Source: Paragonimus westermani
Taxonomy: Eukaryota; Platyhelminthes; Trematoda; Plagiorchiida; Troglotrematidae
Assembly (NCBI GenBank): GCA_008508345.1
Contig: QNGE01002657.1
Location: 27,155-91,154, forward strand
Length of the DNA stretch: 64,000 bases
Direction: 5' to 3'
Shown: positions 36,901-48,900 of the stretch, piece by piece
Layout of the letters: each line of letters opens with the position of its first letter
Position numbering within the stretch: position 1 is the first letter of the stretch
Translations under genes and position numbers: made by a program
Notes under the pieces: generated by a model
What the model saw: the letters and a program-made list of their open reading frames with translations, nothing else
Told to the model about the DNA's origin: nothing
Database searches by the model: none

Positions 36901-39900
36901 GGTGGTAACGGTATATCAGTAGATCGCTCGAATTCATTACACTAAGGCTGTTACTGGTGAATTGTTTGGCGGCGTTTTGATTGGATCACTGCTTCACGCC
37001 CTACAATTAGCTGAACTACATAGATAAAAACACATCGAGCCGAGTTGATACCTGATTAAGCGAATCACCCAGTGAAACCGTTTTTGATGATAAAATTCGG
37101 TTGTTCCCAATCCCAATAGCTTCATTTGTACCGTTATCTCTGTCAGAGGGCCGTTGCTGAGTGAACTGATGTCTGAATGACCACTCGGAAAGCTTCGTCA
37201 GCATTCACCTGATGCTCACTTCCGGTCGGGTGTATTAGAATGGTGTTGCCAACTGCTCTTGTTTCATCAGATTTCAGTCAAAGTAGACGGTATGCCCAGA
37301 TCCGTTTTGAGAGCTGTCGGTATTCTCTACTAATGCAATAAGTTTCTCACGAACGAGTGGTTTGTTAGATATATATGGATGATGTATAGACTGGTAATCT
37401 CGTTTTTCTTATAAATCTACAGAACTACAGCTAGAGTGAACTTCATACAGAGATGCAGACAGACGTATTGTCGAATGTTTATCTGAGTTTGTTTGTTGAA
37501 TATTCAGTGTAGTGATCACCTTTAAGCAAGACTAGAGTAGCCGTGGACATCGGCTCTGTCTCTTGTGCCACTAAGTTAGATTAGATTTTTTAAAAATATG
37601 GTGTTCTGCGCAAATGTTAACGTAGTAGATTTAAATACCTAGCTTGTGTACCGAACTAATTTTACATGCTGTATTAGTCTGCTTTGATGGTCTCAGCTTT
37701 CTGTTTCAATACTATAAAACTAGAAAAGTTAGTGATCTCAAATGTCCAGGTACTATTTCTGATTAAGTTAAGTTCAGTAATACCGCCCACTTACCGGTGT
37801 GGATGAAGTTCAACACGCTGGCCAAGTTGGAATTTTACTGCGTTAACCTCACAATTGCGGTTGTGCTTACAGATAAGTGACAAGTGGTAATTAAACACGA
37901 ACGGCATTCACCAAAGATCAGCCGGTGCCCAATAGTTAATAATTTCAACAGCGACTTGCTCGATTTACTCTGAATTATTTCGCATTCGTTCTCGGTCAAA
38001 AAACGGACAGAGTGGTTTACAGTGCTCATTGTGCACAGACGATAAGTGTACATTTGTGGACAAATAAGGTTCAGAATCACTCAGCGTGGGTCAACCTACT
38101 CAGACTTGGCATGAAAACAGCACAACATTCATTTTCGAATGGTTGCATATTTATATACACTCATTTTCTTCTAGCCGGCAAATGTATTCTCACTGTTGTT
38201 CGTTCTCCGGCTAATCCATGTCCACACTAACCTCCTGCTGATGCCAGTCCTCCGTCTGACCAGATATCGTATTTCGAGGACCTAATGCTGTAGGACACAA
38301 GGCTATCCACAGATCTGTCCAATAATGGGTACTGCTCTCACCATAAGTCGATGTGAGCCCTCACAAATAACAGAGCACCGTTATTTAGAAATATATGATA
38401 AAACCTGGATGATGTTTCTGCAGAAATTCTTTGTAGACCAAGTCAGTGACTCAGTAATCCAGAGCGGTCGACCCATTCTTCATAATTTATCAGACAGCAG
38501 CTCTTACGCGGGCTGAAACTATCGTCTTGTATCGTGGAATCAATCAATCCATAACTCAGTCAGTAAGCATGGAATTTCGTTGTCCGTTGAATGTGTGAGT
38601 GGATGAACAAGCCGTATTCAACAAGGTTCATCGGCCGATTGGTACTGAGAAGTAAGCTATAACCATAACTTTTTTCAGCCATTGTAAGTAAATAAGCATT
38701 CGACTGGTACACTTTCAAATCTGTATTGCACTGTAGATGAATTGAGAACACCGTTTTCATGTCTAGACTCAGCTAGTTAACCACTGCTAACTGCCCACAT
38801 CGAAGAAGTGTGTAATTAAAAGTGTAATCGTTCGGCAACAAAGAGGAAGTTTTCTCCACGTCTGATCTGTGCCTGCTAGAAGAAGCTAGCAGCCTTTGTG
38901 AATTTATTTATTCACTCATACACATCAAAGTTCTGGGTTTGTTCTGGGCTTCCAGGTAGTGAGCACTTTAGTCAGCACCGACAATCGTGCACATGAGACA
39001 ATTGTACTAACTACCACTTCACAGTAGCATGTCCCGGTGTTCACATTTAAACCTTTCTGCTTTCAAATGTTCATGATTAGTCGGTTTATGAATCTCTCCT
39101 CACTGCACATCACACTTCAAAGCCGAATTAATGCGTCAGCCTCTGAATTATCCTTTTGAGAATACGACGTGTTTTCTTTCCATGATCTGAAATCAACTTC
39201 CATCCACAAAATTATTTAAAATGTGTTGAAAATTCGGAATTTAGAGAATGTTCCTGCAGTTGTTTAGTTTTTCTCGATTGACTTTCAGCAAACAATCACT
39301 ATCTTTAGACCGCGGTCTCCATGGTTGTTAGTACTAGTCATTTCTTGGTTAATGATCATGCTGTTCCAACGAGTATCTTAACTATTTCCAATTAGGCTCG
39401 CGTGAACCTAACGTACGCACTAGAAACAGAGCAGAACAACCAATCAGCCTCCTTGAATTTGCTTATTCGGCGCTGCGCTGGTGAACCAGTTCAAAGTAAG
39501 ATCAGGAGGAAACAGACCTGGAATGAGCAGTATATCCATTCAAAAAGCTTCCTGACTGATAGAGCCATGACAATATGTGCACAGAATATGACCTCCGATG
39601 AAGTGTCTATTCTATGCCCTCTGTACTTATGAAATAGCCGCTTGCTGCGATTTATTGACAGGATTGTGTAACGTCTACAGAAAAAGGATAAGCTGGATTC
39701 AGCAGAAGAGGAGACAGTATACATTTCTTTACTATGCACAGGCAAAACGCTTGGTGGAACAAAAGCTATGAGACTCGAGATTGTTGTCGATGGAGCTTTC
39801 CATGCCACCAAATTGCATATCCATCTCAACTTTACTTCAACTTTGTCTCTACAGTTAGAGGACAAAGTGCTTGTTTCTGCGGCTTCTCTTTGCTTATACT

Positions 39901-42900
39901 CGTTAGCCTGTTCCCATGTAACTAGCTTCGTGGGTCGTGCTACCAAGCGTTTACTTGAACCAGTCTGTGAGTGTCTTCCAGACTGGACCAACAGCGACGT
40001 CACCAGGAGAGTTACCAGCGCAATTATGATACATCTTGTCGTTTCACGCCATACCATCAGCCCTGCCTCATCTCGTCCTGTTNTGCCACCAAATTGCATA
40101 TCCATCTCAACTTTACTTCAGCTTTGTCTCTACAGTCAGAGGACAAAGTGCTTGTTTCTGCGGTTTCTCTTTGCTTATACTCGTTAGCCTGTTTCCATGT
40201 AACTAGCTCCGTGGGTCGTGCTACCAAGCGTTTACTTGAACCAATCTGTGAGCGTCTTCCAGACTGGACCAACAGCGACGTCACCAGGACAGTTACCAGC
40301 GCAATTTTGATACATCTTGTCGTTTCACGCCATACCATCAGCCCTGCCTCATTTCGTTCTATTTACCGAGTCAAAGGCAGACGGTCGGAAGATGTGAGGT
40401 GTTGAATCTAGTCACAGCTGAGGTGATCGGAATTCGATTTAATATTCCGCTGTTGCGTGCACAGAAGTGCTTTTTTTAGACCTTGTGATCGCCCCAGTCC
40501 ATCACTCACACTATGATCGTGCAGAATGACAAGGTTCCGGTTGTATCATAGCTGATTTAATTGTATCAATTCGTTCTTCCCGTGTGCACCTATGACTTGC
40601 TAACCACACTTGAACTTGATACTTGTTTCGTTTGCCTCACCCTGACAACGCAGTTGCGTGTAAGCATTATGTATTTTGTCTGATGACCAATAGCTGAAAA
40701 CGAGTTTGTTCATTACACTGGTTTCCAGACAACTACTCCAACGACTTTTAACGATTCAGCTGGCAGACACTCTTGTAGCAAAGTTTGAGCAAGAAGTAAC
40801 AGAATAATTATCTTCAGTGCAGCCACACAGACGGTATGCTGATGATATTTCTCTCATCGCCGAGAATCAACTGCAGGCACAGAGCTCAACTGTTGAGATG
40901 AATTCTTTGCACTCAAACATACATTTCACTATGGAAGGCTAGAATCAAAACAGTCTATCATTTTTGGATATATGCATCAGGAGAAGTGCTGATGGGTCGG
41001 TTCAACGGATCCTCCATTGCAAGAGCACTTGGACGGATCAGTACCTGCATTTTGAAGGCTTTGTTGCCTGATCCTATAAAACAAGTTTGGTGAGCACGTT
41101 GTTTGATCGGGCCAAACTTATTTACACTGAAGATACTGTTCAAGAAGAGGTGCATTTGTCAGAGGCGACTCTACGGCTAAACGGTTACCCTAAACTGTTT
41201 ATTGTAAGAATTAAACAACCCACTTAGGTAGGAAGTCGACGTGACACGGTGTCCAAAAACCCGGTTTGTCTTCGTCTTCCTTTTAAGGGCCGTGATGTGT
41301 GTTAGCTTACTCACCATCGTCTGGTTAGTTTTATCGCGAGAACATAGTGCAGTTTTCCAAGTGATTGTGTCTAGAACATTCCGGATTTCAACGCCCTGTT
41401 TGAAACAACCAGTACCAGATTCAGCCAAGTTCAACATTATTTATAAATATGTATGTACATGGGGAGCATTCTACATGGGCAGGACGGAGCGCCGTTTGCT
41501 AACCTGGGTCATGAAGCATATCCAAAGTGGGTCAAGAAACAGGTCACGCAAACACTTGGCGTCGCAGCGCAGCATAGAAACAAGGAGCCTGCATCATCCA
41601 TTGCGCGTCGTATTCTAAGGACGCAAAACCGGTGCGATCTTGCAACGGTATTTTGGGTTATCTACTCAACATCACACAGGCGATCACTGTGCGATGCCGA
41701 AGCGACTGCAATCCGAAAGTTCAAACCCGTTTGCAGGGTTGTGGCTACCGTGGTAGTGACAATGATTGTGCTCTCTGACAATTGACTTCCTTTGGTATCG
41801 TGTTCGCTTTGTCATATTGATATATGGAGGGTCTGTAGTATGCACTCGTAGAGATGTAGCGAAGTTCTTTCGAGCACAAATCGCTCAATAACAGCCTACT
41901 GTCTTCTTCACTCGAATTCCTGAAGCGAAAAGAATTTTTCGGATTCAACTATTACGGGACTGGGCTGCTGATCATGAGACTAGCCGACGTGTATAACTTG
42001 ACCGCTTGAGCTACTAAAACTTCAGTGTGCAGCATCTGACGGATTTACGCAACAAACAGCAGGATAGAACCTTTACGCCCTTGACCTGTACTGTCACATC
42101 AGTGCTCTGTGATGAACATATAGAGTTCAATGATCTAGTCAAAGACCTGTTTGCACTGTTGCTCCAGATGAACTAGCCACATAGTCACTATTGTCTAAGA
42201 ATGGTGGATGAAGACTCAAAAAATTTTATTCAGCTATCAAAAAGATCAACAAGGCATTTAGGTCGATGACCGTAAGCTGGCAATAGGACCACAAACTGAA
42301 AGCGGTGGTATCGAGCTAAAACCAGTTTGAATGAGTCGTGTCGCGGTAACCTGTAGACAATCACCTTTGAACATTCTAAATATAAGAGGGTTAAAGATTA
42401 GAAGTTTCGTTGTCAGTTCCGTTTATTTTTTGACCAAATTGACGCGGCGACTATTATCTTTAACTCTGATTAAGTCTGTCGAAAACAAATTTTGACTGTC
42501 GGAGTCTCAAAATCCCATAAAAAGAAGAGAACAAATTTGAGTTGGGTCCTACAACTTGATTTCACATTTCGTGCAAAAGGTGACATCTGTATATCTGTTA
42601 CACAGTTTATCAGTCGGTATCTGTTTGATAAACTGTCACTGCACACACCGGAGCTTAACTGCGTGCCCTGGAGAAATCGATCAGTTTCATACGAAAATGC
42701 AGCTTCCCTGGGCAACATAAGTTTGTTTCGTTCAATTTCCAAAAGAAAAATCCCAGTCGTTGGGTGGAATCAGGAGTTGTAACTTACCTAACGAGGTTTG
42801 TGTCTTTTGAAGACATTGTTCAACTTCTGTTCGTAGGTCCATTAAACAGACGGAATTACTAGATGTGAGGTAATCTACCCGTCCTGGTTTATCTCAGCAT

Positions 42901-45900
42901 TATTTTCGGCGTTTAGATGGAAATCTACTAAAAATAACGATATCATTCAGATTGACAGCACGAACGTTGTGATTTAGAATGCGAATTACCATTCAGGTTT
43001 GTTTCCAGGACTCGACCTGTCAACAGGCCCGTCCGGCAAATGTTGGGATCTACTGATAGGCTCTTGCGAAGTTAAACAACATCGCGATAAAATATGAAGT
43101 AAGTTTTTGTGACGACGGGGATTTTACAGGATTACAGTAACCAAATCTCAGCACCGTTATCAGTACGACATTACGCTCATCTTCATCTATAAACGACAGC
43201 GTGCACGCTCGGCATATTCGCTGGTAAACTATGTGACGGTTTACAGTGTTATCTCTGTCATCCAAATCGAACGAGACTGTTTTTTTCACAGCCGTTTGCC
43301 AAAGAACAAGACACAGCTTCACTGTGTAAACATTCGGTCGTCTTTAATGCAATGGTATGCAAAACGGTGCTCAGCAAAGACGCCTGACAAAATCCGTGGT
43401 AGATATTGGTTTGTATGTTCTCTGATTGGTCAACCAAGTCATTGCTTTGGCTTCTAACTGTGGAATATTTAATCTGTCTGTAGTTATTTGCTCAAGTGAC
43501 ACATTCCGCGTTACAAGGTATTCCTTGATTATTCCACACTAGCTGTTAAACGAACTGTGTTGTTGCTTCCTCGACAAATCTTTTGCAGGTGCACGTATTC
43601 GTTCGGAATGAATTTCCTATTAGCTAGCACATCTATGTTAAGCTAAACTTCTTGTATGCCAAAACTCAACGTTTCGCCAATTTTTTCAAAAGTTCGTTTC
43701 GCAAGCATACTTTAGTTGCTCAGGTTCCATAACAACGAATAGTGTGAAAGCAAAACTAGGTTGTTTGTTTTGTTATCTAACGTAAGTATTCAACAGCTGT
43801 TATGGTGTGTGGTTGATCAGGTAAGAGCGCTTAGCCTACTTCCTATGTCGAAGAAGTAATCTACGCAAGATTATTTACAGTTATGCCTTAAGAATCCTGA
43901 AGAGTTAGACTGCAAAAATTGAACATTACCCATATTTGATTGCGACCGAAACAGTCAAGCAGGTTTTCCTTCAGCTTATTTTGAAAAGCAGCACAAGATT
44001 TGAGTTTCGGTGTTATTGGAATTCACCAGTAATGAGCATCCCTGTTCCGACTGGAAGTTGCCTTTTGGTCTTCGTGACTGTGAGGTAAGCGTGCTGAACA
44101 CAATTTCAGTAACTTTACTATAGGCATGAATGAATAATAGTTTCTAAACGCTCAGTTGTGATTTGTTCACATGCGAATTACTGCAAGTTGCTTCCTTAAT
44201 CAGTAGAAACTGGCTATCGAAGATGGACTTGGTCTGTCCAGGATGTGGAGAAATCCAAAATTCAGAGGGACTTCTCAGGTGATCCAATTTGGTCAGCTGG
44301 TTTGACCAAACGGAGAAGTCCTGTTCGCGAGGTCATCAGTTGAATTGAGCATGGTGAATCTGTTTATTCTCCTATAAGTGATCGGACAAGCTGAGCATTA
44401 ATCACACCAGACTGTAGTTTGGCTTTTAGAAGTGTGTTCAGCTATATCAGTTGCAATGTCAAAAATCGTAAGAGTTAGCACGCCCATCTGACAGTCAAAA
44501 GAACCCGATTACACAATTCGGCCTTGATGAGTATATGTTCACTCAATTGAAGCAAACCTAAAGTACAATGCTTCCCTTCAAAGTGGACTAGTCATTAAGC
44601 ATATCTGATCAAAGTTGGGCAACGTCTAAGTTGTGTGAAAAAGCCTTGACAAGAACGACATTTCCAAACGCGTATATTTCCAAATATCGAATACTACGTG
44701 CTGATTAAGACCAGTTAAACAATTCAGCATTGATTAGCGGGAAAGCAGTCAGTTTCAGCCTACCACTATTAATGTAACGTCAGTGTATACGCCGTGTTTA
44801 TCATCAAGCAACCACTTTCACGGTTTTGACTGTACTACCCATAGCAGCATAGCAGAAAGTGATGCAATTCCATCGCAATCGCTTCAGCTGTGGTGTTGTT
44901 TTAAAGTTGACTTAACCTTGGCTTCCACCTGTTTTTTTGTAACCGAACTTACGTAAGGGACTGAGATTCACGCTTTCATTCGGATGCTCGATGATTGCGC
45001 TTAATATCGATTCCCTGACTTCACTACGAAGCCGTTTGGAGTGTACTGGTGAACCAGGATCATGATTTTGCGGCAGGGAAGATTCGCGAAAATGTTCTGG
45101 TTAGCCCAAAATTGGTGAGGTTAACTGCTAACTAATTCATTTTACACCTTAATCACTATTTACTGGCTGGTCTATAGAAACCTGTTAACCCGGTGATAAA
45201 TTCCTCCTCGACTGGCTTTAATAACCAGCGTGGTTGCGCGCTTGCTGCGCAAAATCAATAGACGATGACGAGGATACGGATAGATAGTTCATGAATGCAG
45301 GCAAAACACAGATAATTACATTTGGTTGAAAAATAAACTGGAAGACTGAGCAATAGGTCTGGGATTTCGGTAAGGTTTTTAAAGATCCACAATCAGAAGT
45401 TAACAGAGATACATTCAGTAGACATAATTTTGTCTATAAAATCTGATTGTATTTCTCTTTAGGATACCAACATGTTGTTCCTCGGTGGTATCCTTGTAGC
45501 CTGTGCAATTGAACACCGTCGTTTGCACAGACGAATAGCAATCAAGGTTTTGAAGCTGGTAGGAAGTGATCCAAAAATGTAAGTTAATAAAATTCGTACA
45601 TGTGTACCTGTTTGATATCAGTATAAAACCGCCTGATATCTCTTGATATTGTTACGCACAAAATCCAATATGGACGTCAGTTGTTTGATTCAATACGTCA
45701 CCTGTAAAATCTCACATAGAATGCATCAATGTGTTCCGCCACAACACACTCGAATACTCTCTTTCTTGTATTAAGCAGATCTGTGTAACTGGTGAGATTT
45801 AGTGCGTAAGTCTATGACCAGCTTTGACGCGGTTCACTAGCAAGCCGATAATTTAATCCACACGATCACCGTTAACAACCATATGCTTGAACGTCTGTAG

Positions 45901-48900
45901 CAAGATGGCCAGTACGAGCAGTCTGTGCAGTGATTAGCATTCTCCCTATTTGTTTAAATGTTCTACTTGGATGGAACCAGTTTAGAAGTGATAGGTGGCC
46001 TTTATCGTGAAATTGCAAAGTGATGAGTATCGAAGCTATAATGAAGTTTATTCTCACTAACTAGCCCTTCAAGAGCATTTCAAATCTGTTTCTTCCACTG
46101 GGGTCACCTTTGCTCACAGTATGTTCAGCAGTAGTCCTTGCACGCACATCCCGGGTAGCTCCTGGAGTGATAAGTTCGCCGTTTGATGTTCTGATTAATT
46201 GTGCTTTTTGTCTGCTCTTATCCATATGCCATAAATTTGAATTCGCCCTCTTCTTCGACTCATCCCATTCATACTTACAGGATATTCTGATTGTCATTGT
46301 GGTATAACGTGCAGCTTACGAGTAAGATAGAACGTGCCGCCGGATAGGCTGATAATTCAGGATCTCTTAGAATGTGGTTAAACCTCAGCTATGCAAAGTA
46401 TCTTTTCGTGGTTGTGTATTTTTGCCTACCTCGTAATAAGTGTTTGGGGATAAGTAACTTCCCAGGTCAAGCATCTTTTGTGGTTACAGCAATAAAAATA
46501 TTCTGTCTTGCTTTTCTCAAACAAAAATGAGATGAAATGTACTCTTCGATGTAATCCACGATGAGAGAAGCCTTGAATCCTCACCCGACTTGTCCTGATT
46601 TGTTCAGATACAAAAACAGCGCCTATTCAAACTTCATTCTGCCTACCCAGACGAATCGGAAACAAGAAGTTAACATTGGCTGGCAGAATGCTCGAACGCC
46701 AGCAGGGGCCTGTGTACTCAGATGACGGTGAATGTACAGTGACTAATTCGGGTGGATACCAAGCCAGAATTGTTCCAGATGATGATGGGGATGAGCAACA
46801 ATGATAAGCTTGCACTAATTAGGATGCTGTTAAGTCATTATGGGCATTAAAATTTGAATTTTTAATCTTTGAAACACCACTGCACTCCGCTCACAATAGA
46901 GATAGGAAATAATCGATGATAAACGGGGCTTAACGAGACAGTTGTGTCTAGAAATAAAACGGATGGCCAAGGAAATATTGTGAACTAATGACTACCGTCC
47001 ATTGATAGCCTGGTAGAGTTAGGCTTAATGGCATCAACGTTCATATGCACAGAGTAGCTGCTTTCTCATAAGTCTGGCATGAGTATCAGTTGAGTAGAAT
47101 GGCACTTGGATACTACTGTCAAATTTAATAGCCCGCCCTGTTTTTCTCGGCTGCCGCTTGTAGAACAGCGACGTTGGAATGTGCTTCGAAGTGAGGCATA
47201 CATGGTTTCTGATGGTATGGGGGATTAAAGACATTCCACGAGTAGACACAAATTACCAGCTAGAAGTACAATGGACGAGTTGCTAGTTTGAGCGTTCCCA
47301 CTGTTTACTTGTCGCTGATATTCATTGGATATAGCTCGGATAGCACTTTTGAGTTCTGCATGATAAAAGATTGCGACTGTACCCACATTCCGAGTAAAAA
47401 TGACACGTTTGCTGTATTCATGTCAACGTTTCTGGTACAGGCCCTCGTGATCTTCAGTCTACAGAGTATAAGACAGTGATCAGTTTCGTTAGCGTAGTTT
47501 TCAGCCTGAAGGGCTATCAAAACTATCGGTACTGAAAACCCACCAGTGACGTTTATCATGTGGTTGGAAAAAAAACATTTACTTCCGCTTGGTAAATCGC
47601 AGTCAGTGTTTGGAGATGACGGTCACTGTTGGGGTATTTAATGATTACAAATGTCACTTAGTCATTTTAGATCTGGGGGTTGTTTACTCGGCCTGGTTTA
47701 ACAACATTTTTGGGATAATATTCTCGGGCTCCAACTAGCACAGAAAGGTGAGTTACTGACAGCCGTCACTAAGAAGACATGAAAGTTTGACGCTTTTCCT
47801 TGTCGAAAGCAATCGGATTGATAGGTAACAAAGAACACAAAACTGTTAGGCATGCATTCAGCGAGCTATATTATAAGTCACTACGGTGATCTTATGTACA
47901 CGTTACACAATCCGGCGTACATCCATTAATTGATGTGTGAAACTAGTACTTCTTTAAATGTTCGCAGGCTGATACTGGGCTTCATGTTGCCTACTTGGTT
48001 CCTGTCCATGTGGATGAGCAACACAGCTACGACGGCAATGATGGTCACAATTGTGGAAGCAGTTCTGATCAGTTTGAACTCAATTGAACAAAGTAAGTTC
48101 CCAGAAGACTATCACTTTTTCCCTGTGGTTCACATATTATTCCCCCATAGTCAGTGCTATGGTAACTGAGTGTTCTCTTTCATTAAAAGAAGCGTTCTGA
48201 GTAAGGGTGTGACAAAATAAAATGTACGCATTAGTTCAAAAATAACGAAACTTATCAAGCATACATAGCTTTAAGATATATTGACGGCGTTTAGTATATT
48301 TTGATGTCTTTGAATTAAAAAGACTATTATTGTCTACTATGACAGAAAGGTGCACGTGAATTCAGCCATAAGAAACAAATATTTCTGGTATAGTTTACAG
48401 GAAACACCTTAGGAATCTCACACTCGCTTGTTTGCTCCGTCTCACTTAATTTTATGAATAAACCACAACTAAATATAATGTTACATCATGTTATCCACAG
48501 GTGGTTAAACTATTAGGTTAAACTACATATTCTATCCAACTCCTTCACGGATATATTTTGGAATCTCTTAGCATCAGTAGTTCCGACGTGTGTCTACCGT
48601 CAAACGTTAGTAGTGTACGCACTGGTGAATCAGTTGTATTTAGACTGCTGTTAACAACTCATTACCAATAATGTGATTTTTCACTGTCAACAACTCAATG
48701 ACGACTAGATGGTATGTGTACGCATGTGTACCGAATGACCACAAAACCACCCAAGAAATGGTTGTGTTGTTCAAGAGCTCGTAGACTGACGACCACCTTG
48801 AATCGTTTACGCGATTGACTGTTCTCTTGATGAAGTGAAAATATTGAACATCTGTTGATGAGTTCTTCCTGTCAGTGACCATTGGAAACCTAGTTGCTTC

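Larger units (their letters stand above)
39402..40760 (+). mobile_element. Penelope-like element PLE-2 (3' part, with duplicated segment)
   Basis: The same family as PLE-1, 5'-truncated and decayed. The frame begins with SLNLLIRRCAGEP and TWNEQYIHSKSF, the region just after the RT catalytic box. It then passes stops into KDKLDSAEEETVYISL and the GIY-YIG region, where SVGRATKRLLEPICERLPDW replaces the intact YVGRTTRRLSER. The endonuclease GIY strand is destroyed by frameshift. The 3' untranslated part (40480-40760) aligns with 11054-11320 of PLE-1. A 280-base segment is present twice around an N. Confidence 0.8.

Noticed and set aside
39491..40105. 204-codon - strand frame, among the longest in the window
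   Set aside because: It is the antisense shadow of PLE-2; it runs through the N and repeats within the 280-base duplication. Translation has no family match.
41930..42025. Functional tRNA gene on the - strand
   Set aside because: A-box good and B-box fair, but acceptor and T stems do not pair and no anticodon arm can be set. Treated as tRNA-derived repeat.
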